Origin: Bacteroidota bacterium
GTDB taxonomy: Bacteria; Bacteroidota; Ignavibacteria; UBA10030
Assembly (NCBI GenBank): GCA_021813905.1
Contig: JAKAJH010000014.1
Location: 1-56,712, forward strand
Direction: 5' to 3'
Length of the DNA stretch: 56,712 nucleotides
In this document: positions 8,436-16,727 of the stretch, piece after piece
Position numbering within the stretch: the stretch's first letter is position 1
Layout: each line of letters opens with the position of its first letter
Notes under the pieces: model-generated
Told to the model about the DNA's origin: nothing
Databases searched by the model: none
The model's input: the letters and a program-made list of their open reading frames with translations, nothing else
Translations under genes and position numbers: made by a program

Positions 8436-8654
8436 TAATTGAGATTTTACGAGTTCAGCAATGAAGTGCAACCGGATGTGCCCTCGTCAATTGGCGATAA
8501 GAAATGAACAATGACGAGTCAGAGACAAGAATCAGGACGTTGTTGCGACGCTCTGCGATTCCTCCGCTGTATCCTCGTGCAGAGCGCTGACTCTTCTCAG
8601 GTCACTCCTCCGGTCCTCATAATTGCCCGTCGTCAATTGAGAACTGTCAATTGG
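8436..8654. repeat. Degenerate AATTG-rich spacer
   Basis: The 217-bp gap between the convergent M61 and GH113 genes is clearly richer in A+T than its surroundings. It contains scattered copies of an AATTG core: TAATTGAG near 8436, GTCAATTGG at 8486-8494, AATTGCCC near 8620, GTCAATTGA at 8632-8640 and GTCAATTGG at 8646-8654. The last two copies supply the final codons of the GH113 gene. No gene, clear terminator or RNA is seen here. Confidence 0.4.
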
Positions 8655-9751
8655 CCATACCGTTGTCGCAGCGTTGCCGCCGCCGGCTTGTTGCGCGGAG
8701 TGTAGTTCGTCCGCTCGCTTTGCGTCGCAACACTCTCCCAGTTCCACCAGAAGATACCCTCACACCACGACTGCCGTCCGAACGTTTCCAGGATCGCCCG
8801 ATAGTACAGATCCTGGGCCGCGTCATCCTCCACTGCGCCCGGTGCGTTTCCCAGCCCATAATCCCATGGCTGCGCCAGCGCGCCCCGCGCTGATTGCACA
8901 CCAATCTCCGTGATCAGAAGCGGTTTGCCGACGGACGTCACGAATCCCCCCACCTCCTGCACCGGAAGATCGAGACGACTCATGGCTGTCAGCAGCGACG
9001 GCACCGGCTCATCCGCCGAGAGCGTCACCGGATAATACGCGTCGATGCCGACGTACGTCAGTTGATCCCAGAATCCCACCTGCAGATACTCGGGCGACGC
9101 GATGCCATCGGCGTAGTCACCACTCCAGTTCGCTGCATAGATCAAAGTGCCGTGATAGACGCTGTCGATGGACCGGATGAGTGCCCGCCACGATGCAGTG
9201 TACTGTGGCTGCGTGGCAACGACGTATTCTACGCCGAGACACAGCATCTCGATGGAGCGATCAGCCGCAAACTGCGCGTATTTCAGCATCATCGCACGGT
9301 ATGCGGCGAACCACGCGCTGTCCGGGATGATCGAAGCGCGCCAGACGCCGGAGTACAGGTCGACGTGGGGCTTCAGCATGATCTTCAGTCCGGTTCTTCG
9401 TGCGTCCGTCACCGCAACATCCAGATCCGCCGGGGTGGAGGTTGTCGGCCATGGTGTGCCGTCGATGGGATTGACACCGGTCTCATTCGGCGCGATGTCG
9501 TGACTCGTCGCGTTCCGCTGATACTCGAACACGCAGAGCGCGATCCAGTCGTTGGCCGTCTGCTGGTGAAGGTCGGCGACCGCACCGGTGCCGCTGCCGC
9601 GCGTGAAACCGTCACGGGCGAAGGAGGTATACGAGAATCCGTGGATGAGAAGCGGATCGGTTGGGACCGGACCGGGACCGACGGCCGAGTGCTCGCAACT
9701 GACAAGAGCGAAGAGAAGAAACATGCCGCAGAGAGCGGTGATGCGGTTCAT
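8633..9751 (-). CDS. GH113-like glycoside hydrolase lipoprotein
   Basis: A 372-residue lipoprotein (lipobox ALVSC, Cys19) with a TIM-barrel glycosidase pattern that fits family GH113 (beta-mannanase-like). KIMLKPHVDLYSG lies at about 123-135, the probable acid/base is Glu175 in CLGVEY and the probable nucleophile is Glu282 in LLITEIGVQS. WDQLTYVGIDAYYP and GIFWWNWE complete the barrel signature. It would act on beta-mannan-like or similar glycans at the cell surface. The ATG overlaps the stop of the upstream NFACT gene as ATGA, so translation is coupled. The last residues QLTVLN come from an AATTG-type repeat, suggesting that the original C-terminus was altered. Confidence 0.8.
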   Translation of the reverse strand: MNRITALCGMFLLFALVSCEHSAVGPGPVPTDPLLIHGFSYTSFARDGFTRGSGTGAVADLHQQTANDWIALCVFEYQRNATSHDIAPNETGVNPIDGTPWPTTSTPADLDVAVTDARRTGLKIMLKPHVDLYSGVWRASIIPDSAWFAAYRAMMLKYAQFAADRSIEMLCLGVEYVVATQPQYTASWRALIRSIDSVYHGTLIYAANWSGDYADGIASPEYLQVGFWDQLTYVGIDAYYPVTLSADEPVPSLLTAMSRLDLPVQEVGGFVTSVGKPLLITEIGVQSARGALAQPWDYGLGNAPGAVEDDAAQDLYYRAILETFGRQSWCEGIFWWNWESVATQSERTNYTPRNKPAAATLRQRYGQLTVLN

Positions 9752-11397
9752 TCCGTGCTCCCCGGCGGCAACGCGGGGTCGGCGAACACCGTGGTCTCCC
9801 GCTCCACGTGCACCGTCCCGGCCGGAACGCCGCGCGGCTTGCGCACATACTTACCCTCACACATCGTCACCGGCACGTGCGATGCGTTCTTCATCTTGCT
9901 GTAATAGGCCGCGATGGCTGCCGCCTGCTGAATGGCACGCTTGCTGAATGCTCCTCTGCCGGTGCCGGCCTTCAGCACGACGTGCGAGCCGCCGACGCCG
10001 CGGGCATGGAACCAAAGATCGTTCTTGGCTGTGTGCCGCGTGGTGAGCAGATCATTGTTTTCGCTGCTCTTGCCCGCCCACACCTGGAATCCTCCATCGA
10101 CCTCAAAAACACGGAACGGCAGGGGTTCGCGTTTGGCGATGCCGCCGGCGTTGCGCACGATGCCGAAACGCTCCAGGTCCTCCCGATGGCCGTCGGTGAA
10201 CGCACGCACTGCGTCGGGCGTCACCGCGTCGCTCCATTCTTCGAGAAGTTCCTCCAGCCGACCCATCCGATGCTCCAGCGTGGTCAGCCGGGAGCGCTGC
10301 TCCTCGCGGGCGGCACGCGCCTTTCTCGCGCGGTCGAAAAAACGCTCCGCATTCCGGGCGGGGGTCAGGTGCGGATCGAGCGTGATCGTGCGTTCCCCGA
10401 GGACAACAGCGGTCATTCCTCTTTCCAGTTCGTGGAGATGCGCGATCAGGAGTTTGCCGCACTCCTCGAGCTCATCCTCGCGATCGGGCGGGACGACTTC
10501 GGCCCGGATCGTTTCGAGTGCGTGCGCCGTGTGATCGAATTCTTTCTGCAGCAGTTCACCGAGAGTTGCCCGGTCGTCCGCGGCTTCGCGATGCCGATAA
10601 ACCGCCCCGAGATAGGCACGGATGGCGTCATGAATTGATTGGAACTGCTCGAACCGAAGCTTCTCATACTGCACGAGCGGAATGATCGAAAAGACGACGG
10701 GCTCGGCCTTGTCGAAATAGATGCGTGGAGAGGGAGCGCCGCGAAGCTGACTGCGCAGGGTGTCGAGGACCGTCCCCAGCGCGTCCGCGTCACGCTCGGT
10801 GAGCGAGTCGATCGTGCGAGTGGGCTCGAGCGCACAGCGAGCCAGGACTTCCTGTGCGAGGATGCCGCCAAGCGTCGGGTCGAGACGCTTCATCGCGGAC
10901 GGAAGCTGGGGTGTGCGCGCCCCGATCGCCCGAAGGCGGACAGAGAAGGGATCCGATCCGTTGATCGCCGGTTCAACTCCGCGGGGAGAGGATGCTTCGG
11001 ACGGTTTTCGGAACCACTGAATGACAGTCCCGGACGCATCCATCAGGAGTACATTTGCGCGCGAACCGTACATCCGGATGACGACCCGCCGACCGGAAGC
11101 AAGCACGATGGAGACGGTCCGGTCATTGTGGGCGATATCCGTGCCGACCACGGTCTCGCCGTACACATCCTCAAAGAACTCGACGGAGTTCCGGCGTGCG
11201 CGGTGAAAGTCGTCGCGCAGATACAAAGCATTACCGGAGGGCTCGCAGCGGGCGATGACGCTGTGCGGCTGTTCGGTGCCGAACGTCAGGACGAGCTCAT
11301 TCCGGTGCTGAGAGAATGCGGACGTGAAGGGGATGCCGGCGAGCACGCGATGCAGATCGCCCGCAACGTGCAGCAAAGTGTAATAGTTGGCGATCAC
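9748..11397 (-). CDS. rqcH: NFACT protein (RqcH/Rqc2 homologue)
   Basis: Homologue of RqcH/Rqc2, which binds peptidyl-tRNA-blocked 50S subunits and adds C-terminal alanine tails to stalled nascent chains. The NFACT-N domain is at the start (RNELVLTFG). A long charged coiled-coil middle covers about 275-400. The C-terminal NFACT-R/DUF814 domain has NDLWFHARGVGGSHVVLKAG. I start at GTG 11397 (VIANYYTLLH) because homology begins there, giving 549 residues, normal for the family. The upstream in-frame ATG at 11550 would add 51 non-homologous residues and run into the yicC promoter. The ribosome site is weak. It diverges from yicC. Confidence 0.8.
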   Translation of the reverse strand: MIANYYTLLHVAGDLHRVLAGIPFTSAFSQHRNELVLTFGTEQPHSVIARCEPSGNALYLRDDFHRARRNSVEFFEDVYGETVVGTDIAHNDRTVSIVLASGRRVVIRMYGSRANVLLMDASGTVIQWFRKPSEASSPRGVEPAINGSDPFSVRLRAIGARTPQLPSAMKRLDPTLGGILAQEVLARCALEPTRTIDSLTERDADALGTVLDTLRSQLRGAPSPRIYFDKAEPVVFSIIPLVQYEKLRFEQFQSIHDAIRAYLGAVYRHREAADDRATLGELLQKEFDHTAHALETIRAEVVPPDREDELEECGKLLIAHLHELERGMTAVVLGERTITLDPHLTPARNAERFFDRARKARAAREEQRSRLTTLEHRMGRLEELLEEWSDAVTPDAVRAFTDGHREDLERFGIVRNAGGIAKREPLPFRVFEVDGGFQVWAGKSSENNDLLTTRHTAKNDLWFHARGVGGSHVVLKAGTGRGAFSKRAIQQAAAIAAYYSKMKNASHVPVTMCEGKYVRKPRGVPAGTVHVERETTVFADPALPPGSTE

Positions 11398-11467
11398 GCG
11401 GGAGCGGAAGTGAATGTGGACATCTGCGGCCAAATTCCGGAATTTTGGAAGGAAATGCAACGCGGCT

Positions 11468-11487
11468 TGTGGATAACGCGTGGACAA
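11468..11487. promoter_or_regulatory. Pair of DnaA-box-like sites
   Basis: TGTGGATAA at 11468-11476 is the complement of the perfect consensus DnaA box TTATCCACA. Two bases later, CGTGGACAA (11479-11487) repeats it imperfectly in the same orientation. The pair lies in the divergent control region between the NFACT gene and yicC. DnaA binding is inference. It is unlikely to be a full origin because no AT-rich unwinding element or further boxes are seen nearby. Confidence 0.4.
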
Positions 11488-11517
11488 TCGGGTGACGAAA
11501 TGGTGCAAAACAAGTTC

Positions 11518-11546
11518 TTGCCGCCTCCGCGAAATTTGCGTACTTT
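11518..11546 (+). promoter_or_regulatory. Predicted promoter of the yicC-gmk-rpoZ-coaBC operon
   Basis: TTGCCG, 17 bp, TACTTT, 33 bp before the GTG start of yicC. It fits the TTGnnn-17-TAnnnT pattern of the window. The DnaA-box-like pair lies 31 bp upstream of the -35 box, a typical activator position. Confidence 0.45.
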
Positions 11547-11579
11547 TCATTGCTTTTCGACAAAAACGGAGGAGTCCAG

Positions 11580-12461
11580 GTGGTTGCAAGCATGACAGGC
11601 TACGGCCGGGCGGAGGTGACCGGTGACGGCATTACCGCCGCCGTGGAAGTTCGCAGCGTCAACAGCCGCTATCTTGACGTCACCACCCGAATGCCCCGCT
11701 CCCTCTCCCACCGCGAGAAGGAGATCAAAGACCTTGTGCGCACCCAGCTGTCGCGGGGGAGCGTCAACCTGACGATCCGCATTGAGCGGCAGGCCAACGG
11801 CGCGGCGCCGCTGAAGGTCAACACGACCACCGCCCGCGCGTATTACCGTCTCCTTTCCGACCTGCGAAAGTCCGTGAAGCTTCGCGAGCAGGTCCGCCTC
11901 GAGCATCTGCTGAACTTCTCGGAAATCTTCGAGCCGGTGGACGAGGAAGGAAGCGACGAAAAGGAATGGCGCGTGGCGGAAGAAGGCGTGCGCGCGGCGC
12001 TGAAAGATCTGAACGCCATGCGGGCCAAGGAAGGGAAGGAGCTGGTCACCGACCTCCGCACACGCATCACCTGGATGGAGTCGGTCCTGACGCAGGTGGA
12101 GCAGAAATCGGCGGCACGCATCCCGGACGAGCGCAAGCGCCTGCAGGAACGCATCGCGCAGATGGTGAGCGATCCGGCGATCATCGACCAGAAACGGCTC
12201 GAGCTGGAGATCGCACTCCTGTCGGACAAGCTGGATGTGACGGAAGAATGCGTCCGCTACCGGAGCCACAACAAGTTCTTTCTGGAAGCGCTCGAGAAGG
12301 GTGAGGCGGCGGGCCGGAAGCTCAACTTCCTGGTGCAGGAAATGAACCGGGAAGCCAACACCATCGGTTCGAAGACGAACGACGCGGAGATCGCCCATAT
12401 CGTCGTCGGCCTCAAGGAAGAGCTGGAAAAGATCCGCGAGCAGCTCCAGAACATCGAGTAG
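11580..12461 (+). CDS. yicC: YicC family endoribonuclease-like protein
   Basis: A 293-residue YicC/YloC protein; the E. coli member is an endoribonuclease linked to stationary-phase survival and sRNA turnover. The N-terminus ASMTGYGRAEV and the DUF1732 C-terminus (EMNREANTIGSKTNDAEIAH) are both diagnostic. The middle contains a long coiled region. GTG at 11580 is chosen because GGAGGAG sits 6-7 bases upstream and the family begins a few residues before MTGYGRAE. It is the first gene of an operon in the widely conserved order yicC-gmk-rpoZ-coaBC. Confidence 0.93.
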   Translation: MVASMTGYGRAEVTGDGITAAVEVRSVNSRYLDVTTRMPRSLSHREKEIKDLVRTQLSRGSVNLTIRIERQANGAAPLKVNTTTARAYYRLLSDLRKSVKLREQVRLEHLLNFSEIFEPVDEEGSDEKEWRVAEEGVRAALKDLNAMRAKEGKELVTDLRTRITWMESVLTQVEQKSAARIPDERKRLQERIAQMVSDPAIIDQKRLELEIALLSDKLDVTEECVRYRSHNKFFLEALEKGEAAGRKLNFLVQEMNREANTIGSKTNDAEIAHIVVGLKEELEKIREQLQNIE

Positions 12462-12469
12462 CGATCCGC

Positions 12470-13048
12470 ATGGCCCGCGGCAAACTGATCGTCATCGCGG
12501 CCCCGAGCGGCTGCGGCAAGACCACGATCGCGCAGGCGATCCGCAAGCGCCATCCGGCGATCCTGTTCTCGGTGTCCGCCACGACCCGGCCCATCCGTCC
12601 GGGCGAAGAGAACGGAAAGGACTACTTTTTTCTCACCCGGGAGGAATTCCTGAAGCGTCGGGAAGAAGGAAAGCTGGTCGAGTCGGAAGAGATCTACGGC
12701 AATCTCTACGGGACGCTGAAGAGTGAGGTGGACCGGGTACTCGATGCCGGTCGCGTGATGTTGTTCGATGTGGACGTGAAGGGCGCGCTCTCCATCCGCC
12801 GGTTGTATCCGCACGATGCGTTCCTGATCTTCATCGCGCCGCCCAGTCTCGATGTGCTGCGGCATCGGTTGGAGAACCGCAAGACGGAAGATGCTGCCAC
12901 CATCGCCCGGCGCATGGCGCGCGTGCCGATGGAACTGGAACGGGGGAACGAGTTCGATGTGCAGGTCGTCAACGACGATCTGGAGAAGGCGATCGCGGAG
13001 GTGAATGCACTCGTCCGCGAGCATACGACGGGTTTGAAACTGGACTAA
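12470..13048 (+). CDS. gmk: Guanylate kinase
   Basis: Converts GMP and ATP to GDP and ADP in the cytoplasm, an essential step in guanine nucleotide supply. The 192-residue length is typical. The P-loop is APSGCGKTT (about 11-19), followed by the GMP-binding SATTRPIRPGEENGKDY segment and the FDVDVKGA strand. It lies 8 bp after yicC and 28 bp before rpoZ. In many bacteria gmk and rpoZ are co-transcribed, which also links nucleotide pools to RNA polymerase. Confidence 0.97.
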   Translation: MARGKLIVIAAPSGCGKTTIAQAIRKRHPAILFSVSATTRPIRPGEENGKDYFFLTREEFLKRREEGKLVESEEIYGNLYGTLKSEVDRVLDAGRVMLFDVDVKGALSIRRLYPHDAFLIFIAPPSLDVLRHRLENRKTEDAATIARRMARVPMELERGNEFDVQVVNDDLEKAIAEVNALVREHTTGLKLD

Positions 13049-13076
13049 CTGAAACGATTCAACGAGGAGACTGCCT

Positions 13077-13418
13077 GTGTCTGTCAAACCGATACCCATG
13101 CAGGAATTCACCGAGAAGGTGGGCAACATCTACGAAGCCATCGTGGTCACGGCCAAGCGTGCGCGCCAGATCCATGATGATGTGAAGATCGAACTCGCGC
13201 AGCAGCTGGAGACGATCAAAGCGCTGACGACGACCACCGATGTCGAGGAAGAGCTCGAGACGGCGACGACGAATCCCGATCAGCTCAAGATCAGCCTCGA
13301 GTTCGAGAAGCGCCCGAAGGCGACCGAGCTTGCGCTGCAGGAAGCCGCCGAGAAGAAGATCCCGTACCGCTACAAAGAACCCTTCACGCTCACGCCCAAA
13401 GAGCCGTCCGCCGAGTAA
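13077..13418 (+). CDS. rpoZ: RNA polymerase omega subunit (Rpb6-like)
   Basis: A small 113-residue RNA polymerase accessory subunit that helps assemble beta-prime. NIYEAIVVTAKRARQIHDD at about 17-35 is the omega/Rpb6 core helix. The C-terminal part (EAAEKKIPYRYKEPF) is of the longer type seen in FCB bacteria. GTG start, with AACGAGGAGA upstream. Its position between gmk and coaBC supports the call independently of sequence. Confidence 0.88.
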   Translation: MSVKPIPMQEFTEKVGNIYEAIVVTAKRARQIHDDVKIELAQQLETIKALTTTTDVEEELETATTNPDQLKISLEFEKRPKATELALQEAAEKKIPYRYKEPFTLTPKEPSAE

Positions 13419-13427
13419 CGGGCACGC

Positions 13428-14648
13428 ATGCCGCTTCGGGGAACACATATCCTCGTCGGCGTCACGGGCGGCATCGCCGCCTACAAGGTCGGATACTTCG
13501 TCCGGGAACTGGTGCGGGCCGGCGCGCAGGTGCGCGTGGTGATGACCGAGGCCGCCGCCCGCTTCGTGACCCCCCTGACGTTCTCTTCACTCTCGAAACA
13601 TCCCGTTGCGATGGATCTGTGGGCGTCGGACCAGGCGTCCGGCGCCAGGCTCACCGCCCGGCACATCGATCTGGCCACCTGGGCGGATCTGCTGGTGATC
13701 GCGCCAGCGTCTGCCAACACGATCGCAAAGATCGCGCACGGGCGATCGGATAATCTGCTGACCGTCGTGACGCTCGCCTGCCCGCGTCCGGTCATCCTCG
13801 CCCCCGCGATGGATGCCGACATGTACCTCAACAGCGCCACGCAACGGAACCTCGCCCTGCTGCAGGAGCGCGGCTACCATATCATGCCGCCGGCGACGGG
13901 CGATCTTGCCAGCGGTCTGAAAGGTCCGGGCCGCCTGCCGGAAGTGGAACAGTTGATGGCCTTTGTGGAGCGGATCATCGCAGGAGCGCAGCAGGACCTG
14001 AAGCGCCTCCGCCTGCTGGTGACCGCGGGACCGACGTACGAAGCCATCGATCCGGTCCGCTTCATCGGCAACCGGTCGTCGGGAAAGATGGGATTCGCCA
14101 TTGCCAATGCCGCTGCCCAGCGGGGCGCGACGGTCACGCTTGTCGCCGGACCGACACACCTGGAAACGCCGCGGAACGTCCGGCGCATCGATGTGGAATC
14201 GACGGAGGAGATGAAACGCGCGGTCCTGAAGGAAGCGCGCCGTGCGACAGCGGTGATCATGGCCGCGGCCGTGGCTGATTACCGTCCGGTCCGTCCGGCG
14301 CCGCAGAAGATCAAGAAACGGAAGGGTGAAGTTCCCGCTCTGACCCTGCGCCAAACGCCGGACATCCTTGCGACGCTCGGAAAGCAGAAGCGGGGGAAGG
14401 TGCTGGTCGGATTTGCGCTGGAGACGGAGAACGGGCGCGCTCATGCCCGCGAGAAGCTGGTTGAAAAAAACCTGGATCTGATCGTTCTCAATTCCCTGGC
14501 GACCCATCCCGGCGTATTCGGCTCGGACACGAACCGCGTGACGTTCATCGGCCGCCGGGGCAATGCCGAGGAACTGCCGGAGCTGCCGAAGTTCGACGTT
14601 GCCAACCGGCTGCTTGATCGTGTACACACTCTGCTGAAACGCCGGTAA
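13428..14648 (+). CDS. coaBC: Bifunctional CoaBC (PPC synthetase/decarboxylase)
   Basis: Two-domain coenzyme A biosynthesis enzyme, 406 residues. The N-terminal FMN-dependent CoaC flavoprotein (GVTGGIAAYK, PASANTIAK, PAMDADMY) decarboxylates phosphopantothenoylcysteine. The C-terminal CoaB domain (TAGPTYEAIDPVRFIGNRSS at about 201-220) joins phosphopantothenate to cysteine. The CoaC active-site loop reads LASGLKGPGR, with Ser where the E. coli-type enzyme has Cys. From memory this occurs in other FCB CoaC proteins, but it deserves checking. It is 9 bp after rpoZ in the same operon. Confidence 0.95.
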   Translation: MPLRGTHILVGVTGGIAAYKVGYFVRELVRAGAQVRVVMTEAAARFVTPLTFSSLSKHPVAMDLWASDQASGARLTARHIDLATWADLLVIAPASANTIAKIAHGRSDNLLTVVTLACPRPVILAPAMDADMYLNSATQRNLALLQERGYHIMPPATGDLASGLKGPGRLPEVEQLMAFVERIIAGAQQDLKRLRLLVTAGPTYEAIDPVRFIGNRSSGKMGFAIANAAAQRGATVTLVAGPTHLETPRNVRRIDVESTEEMKRAVLKEARRATAVIMAAAVADYRPVRPAPQKIKKRKGEVPALTLRQTPDILATLGKQKRGKVLVGFALETENGRAHAREKLVEKNLDLIVLNSLATHPGVFGSDTNRVTFIGRRGNAEELPELPKFDVANRLLDRVHTLLKRR

Positions 14649-14668
14649 CGGCCCCTGCGATCCACCCC

Positions 14669-15508
14669 ATGCCCATTCATGACGATGCCGAACGCCTTCT
14701 GTCGGAGGCGCAACGATTCCTTCGCCAGCAGCGGGAGCTGTACGGCGATCTGCTGCCCATTGAACACGGAGCCACCGAACCGATGAAACGCGTGACACCG
14801 CCCCCGCCGGCGACACCCGCACCCGCCGGGACCGATCTGTTCGGCGAACCCGATATTCCGGCGTCCTCACCCGTCAAAGGCGCCGCCACAGGCACGAAGC
14901 TCCTCCCGTATCCCGGCGAGCCGTGGACGTCGGCCGACTCCCTGGTGTCGCTCAACGAGCAGATCTGCAACTGTCAGAAGTGCGCACTTGGCTCGACGCG
15001 CAAGAGCTTCGTCTTCGGCGTCGGCAATCCGAATGCCGACGTGGTCATCGTCGGCGAAGCCCCGGGGGCGGATGAGGACGAGCAAGGCGAGCCGTTTGTC
15101 GGCCGCGCGGGCCAGCTGCTGAACAAGATCCTCGAGGCGATCCATTTCAAGCGGGAAGAGGTCTACATCTGCAACATCCTGAAGTGCCGTCCGCCGAACA
15201 ACCGGGAGCCGCAAGCGGATGAGATCGGGCAGTGCGAGCCGTACCTGTGGAAGCAGCTGGAGATCATCAAGCCGAAGATGATCCTCTGCGCGGGTCGCGT
15301 GGCGGGTCAGGCGCTGCTCCGGACCAATGCATCGCTCACGTCGCTCCGCGGTACGGTCCACGACTACCGCGGCATTCCGCTGATGGTCACGTACCATCCG
15401 GCGGCCCTGCTGCGCAATCCGAACTGGAAGCGCCCCTGCTGGGAAGACGTCCAGAAATTCCGTACACTCTACGACGAGATGAAGGCGAAGGAACAGTCCG
15501 CACGATGA
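14669..15508 (+). CDS. Family 4 uracil-DNA glycosylase
   Basis: Removes uracil from DNA as the first step of base-excision repair; 279 residues. Family 4 marks are [20 protein letters not shown] at about 130-149 (motif A) and [10 protein letters not shown] at about 246-255 (motif B). Cysteines for a 4Fe-4S cluster lie in [10 protein letters not shown] and NILKCRPP, with a further one downstream. The first 90 residues are a Pro-rich, low-complexity extension not needed for catalysis. Its stop overlaps the next start as ATGA, so it is translationally coupled to the ferritin-VIT1 gene. Confidence 0.92.
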   Translation: MPIHDDAERLLSEAQRFLRQQRELYGDLLPIEHGATEPMKRVTPPPPATPAPAGTDLFGEPDIPASSPVKGAATGTKLLPYPGEPWTSADSLVSLNEQICNCQKCALGSTRKSFVFGVGNPNADVVIVGEAPGADEDEQGEPFVGRAGQLLNKILEAIHFKREEVYICNILKCRPPNNREPQADEIGQCEPYLWKQLEIIKPKMILCAGRVAGQALLRTNASLTSLRGTVHDYRGIPLMVTYHPAALLRNPNWKRPCWEDVQKFRTLYDEMKAKEQSAR

Positions 15509-16677
15509 GCGCTGAGGAGAACACGAAAGAGTTCGTCCGCAATCTGCAGCGGGCGTGGCGGGACGAGATGACGAGCGCCCTGAACTACCGCACGCTGGCG
15601 GAGCGCGAGGGGAATCCGGATCGGAAGGCGATCCTCATCCGCATGGCCGAAGCGGAAGATCGTCATGCTGCCCGATGGGCGGCGCGCCTGAAAGAACTGG
15701 GCGCGAAGACGGGATCGTTCAATGAAAGTCTCACTGAACGCCTCCGCCGTGCCATTCTGGTGAAGAGCGCTCCGGACGTGGCCGCGCGTCTGCTGGAGGA
15801 ACGCGAGTCGGACGCCGATCATCTGTACGGTGCGATGATCCGGACGGCGGCAAGCGAGAGCGACCGCGAGGCGCTGCGCGAAGCTCAACGCGAAGAGAAC
15901 GCCCACTCGCTGATGCTGGAAGAGATGTCCACATCGGGCGTACCCGTCCACCATCCCCGGCGCCAGCTCGACCGGATCCTCGGCCGGGAGAAGTGGCACG
16001 TGACCGCCGGCGGATGGATCGGTCAGGCGATTTACGGCGTAAACGACGGTCTGGGCGCGGCATTCGGCGTGGTCAGCGGCGTTGCAGGCGCCACAAGCGC
16101 GAACAGTGAGTTCATCCTCCTGAGCGGCCTCGCCGCGACGGTCGCATCCGCGCTCTCGATGGGCAGCGGCGCTTATCTCGCGACGAAATCGGAGCGGGAA
16201 GTGTACGAGGCCGAGATGGAGCGCGAGCGGCGCGAGATCGAGGCCAATCCCGACGAAGAGCGGGAAGAGATGGAGCTGTTCTATCAGCTCAAAGGATTCG
16301 CGGAGCCCGAGGCGAAAATGCTTGCGGCGAAGCTGGCGGAGCAGCCGGAGCATCTGCTGAACACGCTGGCGCACGAAGAGCTGGGATTGTCGGAGCAAAC
16401 GTTCCCCAATCCGTGGCGCTCGGCGATCAGCGCGACCATCGCCACGGCCATCGGCGCCGCGATACCGGTCCTGCCGTTCTTCTTCTGGAGCGGGATGGAA
16501 GGGCTGACCATTTCGTTCATCATCAGCACGCTGGCGCATTTTGTTGTCGGTGCCTCGAAGGTGCTGGTCACAGGCCGTTCGTGGCTGAAGAGCGGATTTG
16601 AGATGACCGTGGTGGGGCTCGGCGAAGCGCTCATCACCTACGCGATCGGACTGATGATCGCACCGGCGCTCGGCTGA
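15505..16677 (+). CDS. Ferritin-like/VIT1 fusion, probable iron or manganese transporter
   Basis: A 390-residue fusion. An N-terminal rubrerythrin/ferritin-like four-helix domain (about 5-150, with EMTSALNYRTLAEREGN, MAEAEDRHAA and REENAHSLMLEEM as metal-ligand helices) is joined to a VIT1/CCC1-family membrane domain (GVNDGLGAAFGVVSGVAG, then several membrane helices to the end). The same architecture is known from MbfA, a membrane-bound ferritin that exports iron. The long amphipathic EMERERREIEANPDEEREEM segment is the cytoplasmic metal-binding domain of VIT1. It starts inside the UDG stop codon. Predicted role: intracellular iron detoxification. Confidence 0.88.
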   Translation: MSAEENTKEFVRNLQRAWRDEMTSALNYRTLAEREGNPDRKAILIRMAEAEDRHAARWAARLKELGAKTGSFNESLTERLRRAILVKSAPDVAARLLEERESDADHLYGAMIRTAASESDREALREAQREENAHSLMLEEMSTSGVPVHHPRRQLDRILGREKWHVTAGGWIGQAIYGVNDGLGAAFGVVSGVAGATSANSEFILLSGLAATVASALSMGSGAYLATKSEREVYEAEMERERREIEANPDEEREEMELFYQLKGFAEPEAKMLAAKLAEQPEHLLNTLAHEELGLSEQTFPNPWRSAISATIATAIGAAIPVLPFFFWSGMEGLTISFIISTLAHFVVGASKVLVTGRSWLKSGFEMTVVGLGEALITYAIGLMIAPALG

Positions 16678-16692
16678 TCGCCGGAGAGTGAC

Positions 16693-16710
16693 CGCCGGCC
16701 GGGGCCGGCG
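16693..16710 (+). other. GC-only hairpin ahead of dnaB
   Basis: CGCCGGCC and GGCCGGCG form a perfect 8-base inverted repeat around GG, immediately before the AAGGAG ribosome site of dnaB. It has no T-tract. It could weaken readthrough from the upstream operon or act in the dnaB leader; both are inference. Confidence 0.35.
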
Positions 16711-16727
16711 CCTGGAAGGAGCAGATC

